Origin: Methylophaga sulfidovorans
Lineage (GTDB): Bacteria; Pseudomonadota; Gammaproteobacteria; Nitrosococcales; Methylophagaceae
Direction: 5' to 3'
Length of the DNA stretch: 64,000 nucleotides
Assembly: GCF_900114205.1 (NCBI RefSeq)
Contig: NZ_FOSH01000009.1
Coordinates: 62,001-126,000, forward strand
Shown here piece by piece: positions 37,664 through 46,194 of the stretch (position 1 is its first letter; every line of letters begins with the position of its first letter). The notes under the pieces were generated by a model. It ran no database searches, had not been told where the DNA came from, and saw only the letters and a program-made list of their open reading frames with translations. The position numbers and the translations under genes are program-made.

Positions 37664-38710
37664 TTACGCTTCTAATGAGGCCATATCGATAACAAAGCGG
37701 TAACGCACATCAGAACGTTCCATGCGATCAAACGCCGTATTGATCTCATCCATTTTGATCATTTCACATTCAGGCAGAATATTCATTCGACCACAGAAAT
37801 CCAGCATTTCCTGTGTTTCTTTGATGCCACCAATTAATGAACCGGCAATACGACGACGGCCAAAAATCATGGGTGCTGTATTTGGGCCTTCAATTGGCCC
37901 AATCTGGCCAACCATAACCAGCGTCGCATCATTATCTAATAAAGGAATATAGGGATTCAGATCATGGTTGACGGGAACGGTATCAATAATGACATCGAAG
38001 CCAGAAGCTGAGGCAGCCATGGCATCTTCATCTTTTGAGACCAAAAAGTTATGTGCACCTAGCTCTCTGGCATCGGCTTCTTTTTTAGGTGAAGTACTTA
38101 TGACGGTTACTTCTGCACCTAAACCCACGGCAAGTTTGATGGCCATATGGCCCAAACCACCCATACCAACCACGCCAACGCGACTGCCTGGACCAACATT
38201 CCATTCTCTTAAAGGAGAATAGGTGGTGATGCCTGCACATAATAAAGGTGCCGCTTTAGCCAGATCCAGGTTTTCAGGGAGTCGTAATACAAACTCTTCA
38301 CGTACGACGATGTGTTTAGCGTAGCCACCTTGAGTCATCTCACCGGTAATGCGATCCGGTGATCCATACGTCAAGGTGAATCTATTACGGCAATACTGTT
38401 CATGATCATTATGGCATTCATCACATTCCTGACAACTATCTACCATACAGCCGACAGCCACATTGTCACCAATTTTGTATTTAGTGACATTCTTACCGAT
38501 AGCCGTGACGCGACCTACAATTTCATGACCGGGTACAACAGGATAAGAAGAACCACCCCAATCATTTCTCGCGACATGCAGATCAGAGTGACAAACACCA
38601 CAATAGAGAATTTCCATTGCTACATCATTATCAAGCAATTCTCTTCGTTCGAAGTGAAATGGAGCGAGTGGGGTATCCGAAGAATGAGCGGCATAAGCAA
38701 CAGTTTTCAT
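37664..38710 (-). CDS. Zinc-dependent NAD(P) alcohol dehydrogenase (YahK/cinnamyl type)
   Basis: Medium-chain dehydrogenase of 348 residues. Catalytic zinc ligands are Cys40 (YCGVCHSDLH) and His62 (GHEIVG), with a third Cys in LLCAGITTY. Structural zinc cysteines are 93, 96, 99 and 107 (DSCQECDECHNDHEQYC). The cofactor motif is VGVVGMGGLGHMAIK. The branch reduces aldehydes, usually with NADPH. It is transcribed ahead of the AraC regulator. The substrate is unknown; in a methylotroph short aldehydes are plausible. Confidence 0.9.
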   Translation of the reverse strand: MKTVAYAAHSSDTPLAPFHFERRELLDNDVAMEILYCGVCHSDLHVARNDWGGSSYPVVPGHEIVGRVTAIGKNVTKYKIGDNVAVGCMVDSCQECDECHNDHEQYCRNRFTLTYGSPDRITGEMTQGGYAKHIVVREEFVLRLPENLDLAKAAPLLCAGITTYSPLREWNVGPGSRVGVVGMGGLGHMAIKLAVGLGAEVTVISTSPKKEADARELGAHNFLVSKDEDAMAASASGFDVIIDTVPVNHDLNPYIPLLDNDATLVMVGQIGPIEGPNTAPMIFGRRRIAGSLIGGIKETQEMLDFCGRMNILPECEMIKMDEINTAFDRMERSDVRYRFVIDMASLEA

Positions 38711-39255
38711 AGATGAAACTCCCTTGAGTAAAAGAATTAAAGATGAGAATACTATAGGTGGAAAGGCAATATTAGACTTGCCTGATTCTACAACCTTTAT
38801 GTGTATTACTACATGGTTATTGAGCTAGTAAATATCTATCCCCGCTATCAATGGGGATGATTTTTCACATATATCAGTAGTGACTAAACAATATTCAGAA
38901 CGTTCCTGTTATGTCTTTTTAAGTACCTATAACACCATCATCATTTTTGGTGATGTGTACCGTGGTTGAACGGGGCGTGTTTTACCATCAGACGCGGGAT
39001 AGTTTAAACCCGGATGCTGAATATCTTGTTAGGGTGAATAGCGTTATCGCGAGATGAAATAAGCTGGTGTTCTGGACAATATGATCAAGTTATTTGATCA
39101 AATTAATTATCACTGGGAGCACGTTTTGCACAAACGTGCTTAACATTCGAAGTTAGAGAATGTTGATACAGCGTTGTCTGATATCATTCAAAGGTAGACA
39201 CTTTACGACATTGAGACTAACAAATAGCACTGGCTCTAATCGGGGGATAGCGACA
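38711..39255. other. Intergenic region with a phoX remnant and hairpins
   Basis: This divergent region between the dehydrogenase and ppk2 holds a frameshifted copy of the phoX 3' end (38923-39024), a small hairpin ATCCCC/GGGGAT (38838-38858) followed by a short T run, and a nine-pair hairpin AGCACGTTT/AAACGTGCT (39118-39140) in the ppk2 leader. No intact gene was found. Confidence 0.7.
38923..39024 (-). pseudogene. Remnant of a second phoX copy (last ~34 codons, frameshifted)
   Basis: Read on the minus strand, this matches the 3' end of phoX at 40257-40359 along its whole length, 102 against 103 bases. The translation gives IQHPGLNYPASDGKTRP in one frame, then STTVHITKNDDGVIG in another, compared with IQHPGLSYPASDGQTRP and STTVLITKNDGGVIG in the intact protein. 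One base is missing between the two parts, so it cannot encode the tail. Similarity stops abruptly at 39024. It is in the same orientation as phoX, with ppk2 between the two copies. Confidence 0.88.
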
Positions 39256-40131
39256 ATGAAAATAGACAGCGATACATTTCGAGTACATGCGGGAGATAAG
39301 GTGAACTTGAAAAAATGGCCTACTGAAATCAATGCTATCTATGACTCTAAAAAAGACTACAAAAAACAATTAAAATCACAGGTGACAATGTTAAGTGAAT
39401 TACAACGGCGGCTTTATGCGTCCAACCGTTATTCCCTATTAATCATCTTCCAAGCGATGGACTCAGCCGGTAAAGATGGCACCATTCGTCACATTATGTC
39501 AGGCATTAATCCTCAGGGCTGTCAGGTTTTCAGCTTTAAACATCCCAGTTATTCAGAACTGCAACATGATTTTTTATGGCGCACTAACGAATGTTTACCT
39601 GAACGTGGCCGTATCGGTATATTTAACCGTTCCTATTATGAGGAGGTGTTAGTGGTTCGCGTGCATCCAGAAATCCTGCATAGTCAAAACCTGCCCGATA
39701 AATTATTGAGAGATGAGGCGATATGGCAACAGCGCTACAACTCCATTAATGACTTGGAAAATCATTTATTTCAAAACGGCACACGAGTGATCAAGTTTTT
39801 CCTGCACTTGTCTAAAGAAGAACAGCGTAAGCGTTTTATTGCACGGATCGATAAGCCAGAAAAAAATTGGAAGTTCACCTCGGCGGATATGAATGAACGA
39901 GGCTATTGGGATGAGTATATGACGGCTTATGAAAAATGTTTAACTGAGACCAGTAGTGAGAAAGCGCCTTGGTATGTGATCCCGGCAGATGACAAAAAAA
40001 ATGCACGATTAATTACCTCGCAGATCATTCTTGATACGTTTGAATCATTAAAAATGGAATATCCGCAGGTCAGTAATGAACATCGTGCTGAGTTACAAGC
40101 CTGTAAAAAACAATTGTTAAAAGAGAAATAA
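39256..40131 (+). CDS. ppk2: Polyphosphate kinase 2 family protein (PPK2)
   Basis: Polyphosphate:nucleotide phosphotransferase of 291 residues. The P-loop region is [14 protein letters not shown] (about 67-80), followed by [11 protein letters not shown] and the Walker-B-like block [13 protein letters not shown]. Helical lid residues follow. It is a single-domain PPK2 that transfers phosphate between polyphosphate and nucleoside mono- or diphosphates. I use ATG 39256 with CGGGGGA eight bases upstream; starts further upstream add non-conserved sequence. It is flanked on both sides by phoX 3' sequences, and its link to phosphorus metabolism fits the adjoining operon. Confidence 0.92.
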   Translation: MKIDSDTFRVHAGDKVNLKKWPTEINAIYDSKKDYKKQLKSQVTMLSELQRRLYASNRYSLLIIFQAMDSAGKDGTIRHIMSGINPQGCQVFSFKHPSYSELQHDFLWRTNECLPERGRIGIFNRSYYEEVLVVRVHPEILHSQNLPDKLLRDEAIWQQRYNSINDLENHLFQNGTRVIKFFLHLSKEEQRKRFIARIDKPEKNWKFTSADMNERGYWDEYMTAYEKCLTETSSEKAPWYVIPADDKKNARLITSQIILDTFESLKMEYPQVSNEHRAELQACKKQLLKEK

Positions 40132-40199
40132 AGCCATTACCTGTTTTAACACAGTTATTGTGGAATAACGCTAAGCGATTGGCTAAGAAAAAGAACAGA

Positions 40200-40227
40200 C
40201 ATGACAGGTCATTCAAAACCTGTCATG
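40200..40227. terminator. Hairpin between convergent ppk2 and phoX
   Basis: CATGACAGGT (40200-40209) pairs with ACCTGTCATG (40218-40227) across an eight-base loop. T-rich sequence follows at a distance. It lies between the two convergent stop codons and may terminate both. Confidence 0.5.
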
Positions 40228-40252
40228 CCAAATGTATGTCTTTATTCAGCCA

Positions 40253-42229
40253 CTATGTGCCAATAACACCGCCATCATTTTTAGTGATTAGCACAGTCGT
40301 CGAGCGGGGGCGTGTTTGTCCATCAGAAGCAGGGTAGCTCAAACCCGGATGCTGAATATTCACCCACATCGCTTTGTAATCAGGACTCCAGGTTATGCCT
40401 GTCAATTCGCACCCCCTCGGGCCAACCAAAAAGCGTTTGATTTCCTGTGTTTGTGGGTTGGCACATAACACCTGATTACAGCCCATATTGACCATAACAG
40501 GATCTTCATCATCATAGTCAGTCAGAATCCATAAGCGGCCATCACGATCAAAACCTAAGCCATCAGGAGAAGAGAAAATATCTCCTTGAATATCGCCAAC
40601 TAAATGTGCTGGAACCGGCTGGCCTTTAGCATCTGTAGAACCCGCTTTTTCACCAGCCAGTACAAATAATGACCAGTTAAAAGTTGTTGCTGCCGGATCA
40701 GCCTGATCTTCCATGATTTTAATTATCTGGCCGTGACGATTATTGGGACGTGGATTAGCCGCATTGAGCTCAAACTCTTTACCACGTTTATTGTTGTTGG
40801 TAAGTGACACATAAACATCCAGATTATGTGGATTGACTGTAGCCCATTCCGGACGGTCCATTGGCGTTGCACCCAATATATCAGCAGCTGCACGGGCATT
40901 AACCAGCACTTCGGCCTGACTTGGGAATCCATTCTCAGCGGTGAGTCCTTCATTGCCATGTACTAATGGTAACCAGCGTCCTGTGCCATCATCATTAAAC
41001 CGACCGACATACAGAGTACCTTCATCGAGTAGGTCTCGATTCTTCTGCATATCAGCTTTATCAAAACGTTGTGAAGGCACAAATTTATAGACATACTCAC
41101 CCTTGGTATCATCACCTGAATAAAAAGCTAGTTGTCCGTTTTCAGCCATAGCAGGTGCGACACATTCACGGCAGAAGCGACCAAACGCAGTACGTTTGAC
41201 AGGTTTACTTTGTGGGTCAAAAGGATCAATCTCAACTACCCAGCCAAAACGGTTAGGCTCATTGACATAGCCTTGATGGGGCAGTGAATCGTCAGGCGTG
41301 GCATCAAAGCGTTTATCGATGGTACTCCAACCGTAATAATTATCCTGTTTGCCAGTTGAAATGCCGTAACGCTTATGAGAAACACGTGACTGATAATCCT
41401 TTTTGTCATGATTCACAAAATAGTTATGCCAGTTTTCTTCACAGGCCAGATAGGTTCCCCAGGGTGTGAAACCATTCGAGCAATTATTCAAGGTACCGAT
41501 AATCTCAATGGCATTTGGATCCGAAACGGTTTTGAATAAATCATGACCAGTTAATGAGCCACTAACTTTCATTGGCGTTAAGGTTGATATACGGCGGTTA
41601 TAAAGAGAAGGGTAGACCCGTTGCCATTCTCCCTGACTATCTTTTTTGACTTCGATAACGCTGACGCCGTGAGCCGCTTGTTCTTTTTTGACATCATCAA
41701 GCAAGCGTTTGCCCTGTTCATCATAGCTCAGGCCATCTGTGTGCAGGGTCGCATTGATATATTCATGATTGATCACCATCAGACCACGGTTATTATCATT
41801 AGGGAAAGCAAAAAAATGCATACCATCATGATTATCGCCAGCCTGTTTTAGCTGTTCCTGCCAGCTATTACTGGCATCAGCTTTCCATTTTGTCGCACCG
41901 GTTTCAACAGGATCTCCCCAGGAGAAAAAGGCCTTTGCCTGATAGCCATCAGCCACCACAACTTCGTCAAATAAAGGATCGGTACGTGGCTGAATATGTT
42001 GAAAACCAATATATGGTGCAGGGGGCAGAGCATTATCACCGGCAAATGCTAAACGACTTGATAGATTCAGACCTAAAAAACCTAAAGCAGCCGCATTTAA
42101 ACTGCCTTTTAATACATCGCGACGTGACATGGCGATGTTATTCAGGCTTTTTTCTTGAGTCTCATTAATTGCCTCATCATCGTATGACGCCAGACGTTGA
42201 TGAAAATCTGATGATGTTGAGTGTGTCAT
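40253..42229 (-). CDS. phoX: PhoX-family alkaline phosphatase, Tat-exported
   Basis: Phosphomonoesterase of 658 residues of the DUF839/PhoX family, which uses Fe3+ and Ca2+ and releases phosphate from organic esters in the periplasm. A long N-terminus carries a twin-arginine motif (SRRDVLKG, Arg36-Arg37) followed by a hydrophobic stretch ending near AFAGD. Family blocks include NNCSNGFTPWGTYLACEENW and FGRFCRECVAPAM. It is last in the phosphate-scavenging operon, 16 bases after tonB. Its 3' end is duplicated as a remnant on the other side of ppk2. Confidence 0.94.
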   Translation of the reverse strand: MTHSTSSDFHQRLASYDDEAINETQEKSLNNIAMSRRDVLKGSLNAAALGFLGLNLSSRLAFAGDNALPPAPYIGFQHIQPRTDPLFDEVVVADGYQAKAFFSWGDPVETGATKWKADASNSWQEQLKQAGDNHDGMHFFAFPNDNNRGLMVINHEYINATLHTDGLSYDEQGKRLLDDVKKEQAAHGVSVIEVKKDSQGEWQRVYPSLYNRRISTLTPMKVSGSLTGHDLFKTVSDPNAIEIIGTLNNCSNGFTPWGTYLACEENWHNYFVNHDKKDYQSRVSHKRYGISTGKQDNYYGWSTIDKRFDATPDDSLPHQGYVNEPNRFGWVVEIDPFDPQSKPVKRTAFGRFCRECVAPAMAENGQLAFYSGDDTKGEYVYKFVPSQRFDKADMQKNRDLLDEGTLYVGRFNDDGTGRWLPLVHGNEGLTAENGFPSQAEVLVNARAAADILGATPMDRPEWATVNPHNLDVYVSLTNNNKRGKEFELNAANPRPNNRHGQIIKIMEDQADPAATTFNWSLFVLAGEKAGSTDAKGQPVPAHLVGDIQGDIFSSPDGLGFDRDGRLWILTDYDDEDPVMVNMGCNQVLCANPQTQEIKRFLVGPRGCELTGITWSPDYKAMWVNIQHPGLSYPASDGQTRPRSTTVLITKNDGGVIGT

Positions 42230-42245
42230 AAGCGTTTATCTTCCA

Positions 42246-43082
42246 TTAGTGAATACGGTATTCAAAAGTATTACGAACATTTGTTACAGCTACAGCTTTG
42301 CCATTAACGATACGTGGCGAATAACGAAAAGTTTTGGCTGCAGCTAACGATGGTCGTTTAAACAAAGGGTGACAACCGGCTAATACTTCAGCTGACTCAA
42401 CCCGACCTTGTTTGTTAACGGTATATCGCACTGTGCAATCGCCTTCCAATCCTTTTCGTAAAGCACCTCTAGGATAATCCGGTGCCTGTTTTTCAATCGG
42501 TTTATAGTGTTCTACAGAAAATGTGTCAGTTTCTACCTCATTTGAACTTATTTGTACTTTTTGAGCTTGATTAGCACTTTTATTCGTTGCCACGGCCTGT
42601 TTATTAGGGGAGGGCTTTAGCCGTTTTTCCTGATTAACGGTTTTAGTCACTGGTTTAACAGGTTTTTTTTCAACGGTTTTTGTTACCTTCTCTATCTTCT
42701 TTTGAACCGTTTTTTTGGGCACAGGTTTCTCTATCGGTTTTTTGATAGGTTTCTCAACTCGCTTGAAGGCAAGGTTATTTTTCTCAATCGCCTTTTTAAC
42801 TGCCTGCTTGGGTTCAATAACTGGTTCGGGCTCAACCGGTGGAGGCGTCTTTTCAAGCACTTTTTCTTCAATAGGGTTGTGTTGTTTTGGCAGTTCAAAC
42901 ATTTGAATATTGATTGTTTTTACCGCTGGCTCATGTTGAATGGCAGGTGTCCATGAGCTAAGCAATAAGCCAGCAATGGCCAGATGAAACAAACCCACTT
43001 CCAATAAAGCGGATTTATTGAGTTTAGCTGAGGAAAATGGCTGACTCAGATACTGCTGTCCAGGCATTGCTAATTCAGGCAT
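42246..43082 (-). CDS. tonB: TonB energy-transducing protein
   Basis: Protein of 278 residues that couples inner-membrane proton motive force to outer-membrane receptors. It has an N-terminal anchor (about 25-43), a long Pro/Lys/Glu-rich periplasmic linker (about 60-170, with repeated KKPIEKP and VKPVTKT elements) and a C-terminal TonB domain (YPRGALRKGLEGDCTVRYTVNKQG...). Its start overlaps exbD by eight bases. It is probably dedicated to the receptor gene at the head of this operon. Confidence 0.92.
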   Translation of the reverse strand: MPELAMPGQQYLSQPFSSAKLNKSALLEVGLFHLAIAGLLLSSWTPAIQHEPAVKTINIQMFELPKQHNPIEEKVLEKTPPPVEPEPVIEPKQAVKKAIEKNNLAFKRVEKPIKKPIEKPVPKKTVQKKIEKVTKTVEKKPVKPVTKTVNQEKRLKPSPNKQAVATNKSANQAQKVQISSNEVETDTFSVEHYKPIEKQAPDYPRGALRKGLEGDCTVRYTVNKQGRVESAEVLAGCHPLFKRPSLAAAKTFRYSPRIVNGKAVAVTNVRNTFEYRIH

Positions 43083-43524
43083 CGGGCGACTCCGTAATCA
43101 GACCGACATCCGCAATCCCGACTTTTTGTAATGCAGCAATGGCTTTCACAACAGAGGCATAATCAGTACTTTTATCACCACGGATAAAAAATAATAATGC
43201 CTCGTGTTGCAGCTTGATTTGTTCTATTTTATTGATCATCTCATCTAATGAGACCGCCTGATCAGAACGTGATTGAATATCAACCTCGGGGCCGACATTC
43301 CAATAATAACTACCATCGGCGACCACGGATAAGGTCAAAATTGTCTTTTGACTATCAGTGGGTAGCGCTTCTGACGCGATTTTTGGTAACTCCAGTTTCA
43401 CGCCTTGTACCAGCAGGGGAGCAGTGACCATAAAAATCACTAACAACACCAGCATGACATCGATATAAGGCACCACATTCATTTCTGCTTTCAAGGCATG
43501 TTTGGCAACAGGTTTTCTCAGCAT
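43075..43524 (-). CDS. exbD: ExbD/TolR family protein
   Basis: Inner-membrane protein of 149 residues with one N-terminal helix that carries the proton-path aspartate (VVPYIDVMLVLLVIFMV), then a periplasmic domain. It works with ExbB as the proton-driven motor. I use ATG 43524, preceded by GAGGTT; a longer frame exists but would run into exbB and lacks family similarity. Neighbouring tonB argues for Exb rather than Tol function. Confidence 0.92.
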   Translation of the reverse strand: MLRKPVAKHALKAEMNVVPYIDVMLVLLVIFMVTAPLLVQGVKLELPKIASEALPTDSQKTILTLSVVADGSYYWNVGPEVDIQSRSDQAVSLDEMINKIEQIKLQHEALLFFIRGDKSTDYASVVKAIAALQKVGIADVGLITESPDA

Positions 43525-43531
43525 GGTAACC

Positions 43532-44233
43532 TCACGCAGCCTTTGCCAGTGGCGTGCGATGCAAAACACGCTGTAAGCGAGTGATAAACTCATTACCGAA
43601 ATGATAATAACGGGTGCTGATATCACCTGCGCGTTTACTTAATTGATTGTATGCCACAACGGCTGGAATAGCCGCAAACAAGCCAATAGCTGTAGCAATC
43701 AAAGCCTCAGCAATCCCCGGTGCAACGGTATTCAATGTGGCCTGTTCAACCTGAGATAAGCCAATAAATGAATTCATAATGCCCCAGACAGTGCCAAACA
43801 AACCGATATATGGGCTGACTGAACCAATCGTGGCAAGATAGGACAATCCTTTTTCTAATTCGGCTTCCTGCTCGCCAATATTGACCAGCATGGCACGCTC
43901 AACATTTTCGACCTTTTCATCTTGTGACATAGAAGACACATGCTGATATTTTTCATACTCCTGCCAACCGGTCTGAAAAATAGCAGGCATCGCTTTATAT
44001 AAGGTCACATCAGTTGTTGCAGCTGGTAATACACCCATATCAGCTGTTTGTCTGAATTGTTGCTGAAACTGTTTGTTTTGTTTCTCCAGACGACTTAGTA
44101 CATTTGAACGCCATAGAATCAAATACCAGCTCACCATCGATGCTACGACCAGAATTAACATCACAATTTTGACTAATACACTGGCATCACTCACCAATCC
44201 CCAAATAGTCATTTCATGCATTGTAGTTTCCAT
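43532..44233 (-). CDS. exbB: ExbB/TolQ family protein
   Basis: Polytopic membrane protein of 233 residues with three helices: one near 17-40, then a pair near 140-165 and 175-200 (PYIGLFGTVWGIMNSFIGL, ATAIGLFAAIPAVVAYN). It forms the proton channel with ExbD. By length and N-terminus it resembles TolQ, but its place between a phytase gene and exbD-tonB supports a role in TonB energisation. It lies ten bases after the phytase gene and seven before exbD. Confidence 0.92.
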   Translation of the reverse strand: METTMHEMTIWGLVSDASVLVKIVMLILVVASMVSWYLILWRSNVLSRLEKQNKQFQQQFRQTADMGVLPAATTDVTLYKAMPAIFQTGWQEYEKYQHVSSMSQDEKVENVERAMLVNIGEQEAELEKGLSYLATIGSVSPYIGLFGTVWGIMNSFIGLSQVEQATLNTVAPGIAEALIATAIGLFAAIPAVVAYNQLSKRAGDISTRYYHFGNEFITRLQRVLHRTPLAKAA

Positions 44234-44243
44234 GATTGACTCC

Positions 44244-46166
44244 TTATTTACTCTGCTTAGTCAGGCCGAGTTGATCAGCAATCACCGACCATGGCACATA
44301 TTTAAAGTTTTGATTTTCCAGTGGCATACGATTACGGCCATCTTGCACAACCAACATGCCTTGTTGCCATGGCTGACCAAAGTTGACGCTGCTCACATCC
44401 AGACCGTCGGTTTCTGAAACACCGTCAATACCGGCAGCTGTATTAAAGCCAATACGAAATACGCCGCGATAGGTAAATGGAGGTAGGGCGTCCAGAATGA
44501 CATAGCTGTCATTGCCCTGACTGGATATCAACAAATAATCCTGTTTATCACTCTGATATAAACTGATGCCTTCAATATCATCTTTCAGATGCTCGCCAAC
44601 CGACATGACTTGGGTCATTACCGTAGATTGATCGGCCCGGGCATCAAGTGCCCATACCGCTCTGTCTTCTTCACCAATAAACAGTCGATCATGTTTATCA
44701 TCAGCCACACAGCCTTCAGGTTGCGTAGCGACTTTAAATTCACGTACCAATTCACCGGCAATACGGCCATGGTCTTCTTTCATCAGGTATTGGAAGAAAC
44801 GACCATCTTTATCATTAACAATAGTGTAGATATCACCCTGTTTATTTTTATACATACACAGGCCGTAAATATCCTGTGCCGTAGTGGCAACTTCACCCAG
44901 TTCAGTGACAAGTTGATTTACTGGATCAATTGCAAACACGTGCAGTGAGTTATGATCACGGTTACTCGCAACCGCTAAATCAATCTGTTTACCATTGAAA
45001 TCAAAACCATGACGGACATCGACATTATTCAGTCGTCCAACCGGCAAAAACTGCTGGGTTTTGCCTTTTAAATCATAAACAACTAAACCGCCTTGTTTAT
45101 CCGTGCCTAAAACCAGACTTTGTTCAGGATGAGCTTTATTAACCCAAATAGCAGGATCATCAGCGGCATCCCCTAAACTCGGAACGGGATCGGTTTGTAT
45201 TGCTGGTTGAACCAGAGGAATAGAGGCCGGTGCTGCCAGCGATTTATGCGGCCATGCTAAGGTGTAGAAAGCTAAACCAGCATCGTGTTTGATGGCAATC
45301 TCTAACTGTTTCCCATCCACTCTGACACTAAGCGCTTCAGGTTCGATAACATTGTGTAGAGCAAATTCTGATTGATGCTGCCACTTTCCATTATTATCAA
45401 GGTATATGTGTAAAACGTTGGCTTTTGCATCCAGAACTAACAAGCCACCAGGTACGATAGCCATTCCGGCAGCACTATCTGTTAGCTGACCAAAGGGTTT
45501 AGTAAGTGCAATGGGGTAGCGGCTCAAATCAGCTTCCGGATGAGCATCATAAGACCAGATACCGACATTTTCTTCATTGATATACAGTCGTGATTGTGAA
45601 TCATCCACCTGACAGTATTCACTATCAGGTGGTGTGCTCAAATGGCGAATTAATTGAGGGAGAGCAATGGGGGAGGAGGCATCAGCTACCAGCCATTGCT
45701 CTCCTTGTCCCTGTTCACCAACCAGAAACAAGAACCCATTTTGTGCCTCATCCTGATACAGGCAAACACTTTCAATTTTAAATGCTGGTTTTGGCAGATA
45801 TGTGGTTGCTGTCCAGCTATCAGAGACGTTGTTAAACAAAGTCAGCATTGCCTGTTGGCGATCCAGATCAACGGTCGCTACAAGTAAGCCTTGTTTCAGC
45901 TGACGCTCGTCAAGACTGCCGAAGTTACCTTTTAACAGGCTGAGTATTTTTCCCTGTTTGTTTTCAAGAGCAATGCCTTTGTGTTTATAAGACACAAGAC
46001 GATCAGCCTGAGCAATACCTGTTTTGTTAACTAGCTGTGCAGATTCTATATGTGAATTAGCTGCTGAATTCACTGCTTTCAAAATGTCATCTGCAATTGC
46101 AGAAAGGGGTAAAAACATCATCAGGGATGACGCTAATATTGTCGGTTTTAATGTTAAGTTTTTCAT
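44244..46166 (-). CDS. Two-lobed beta-propeller phytase
   Basis: Exported protein of 640 residues. A signal peptide ends near AIADD. The C-terminal half (about 325-635) is a full beta-propeller phytase with DAADDPAIWV, GLCMY, QPEGCVADD, GEEDRAVW and DDIEGISLY, the acidic residues that bind Ca2+ and phosphate. The N-terminal half (about 40-310) looks like a degenerate second propeller. Dual-domain phytases of this type release phosphate from inositol hexakisphosphate. It lies 28 bases after the receptor gene and ten before exbB, in a tight operon. Confidence 0.9.
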   Translation of the reverse strand: MKNLTLKPTILASSLMMFLPLSAIADDILKAVNSAANSHIESAQLVNKTGIAQADRLVSYKHKGIALENKQGKILSLLKGNFGSLDERQLKQGLLVATVDLDRQQAMLTLFNNVSDSWTATTYLPKPAFKIESVCLYQDEAQNGFLFLVGEQGQGEQWLVADASSPIALPQLIRHLSTPPDSEYCQVDDSQSRLYINEENVGIWSYDAHPEADLSRYPIALTKPFGQLTDSAAGMAIVPGGLLVLDAKANVLHIYLDNNGKWQHQSEFALHNVIEPEALSVRVDGKQLEIAIKHDAGLAFYTLAWPHKSLAAPASIPLVQPAIQTDPVPSLGDAADDPAIWVNKAHPEQSLVLGTDKQGGLVVYDLKGKTQQFLPVGRLNNVDVRHGFDFNGKQIDLAVASNRDHNSLHVFAIDPVNQLVTELGEVATTAQDIYGLCMYKNKQGDIYTIVNDKDGRFFQYLMKEDHGRIAGELVREFKVATQPEGCVADDKHDRLFIGEEDRAVWALDARADQSTVMTQVMSVGEHLKDDIEGISLYQSDKQDYLLISSQGNDSYVILDALPPFTYRGVFRIGFNTAAGIDGVSETDGLDVSSVNFGQPWQQGMLVVQDGRNRMPLENQNFKYVPWSVIADQLGLTKQSK

Positions 46167-46194
46167 TTTATATTTCTTTGTTTATCAATATGTT

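Noticed and set aside
39119-39139. GCACGTTT/AAACGTGC as terminator or riboswitch
   Set aside because: The hairpin is clear but no T run follows and no conserved riboswitch core is present; noted only as a leader hairpin of ppk2.
43525-43626. 34-residue N-terminal extension of ExbD
   Set aside because: It overlaps the exbB coding end and lacks family similarity, while ATG 43524 has a GAGG ribosome-binding site.
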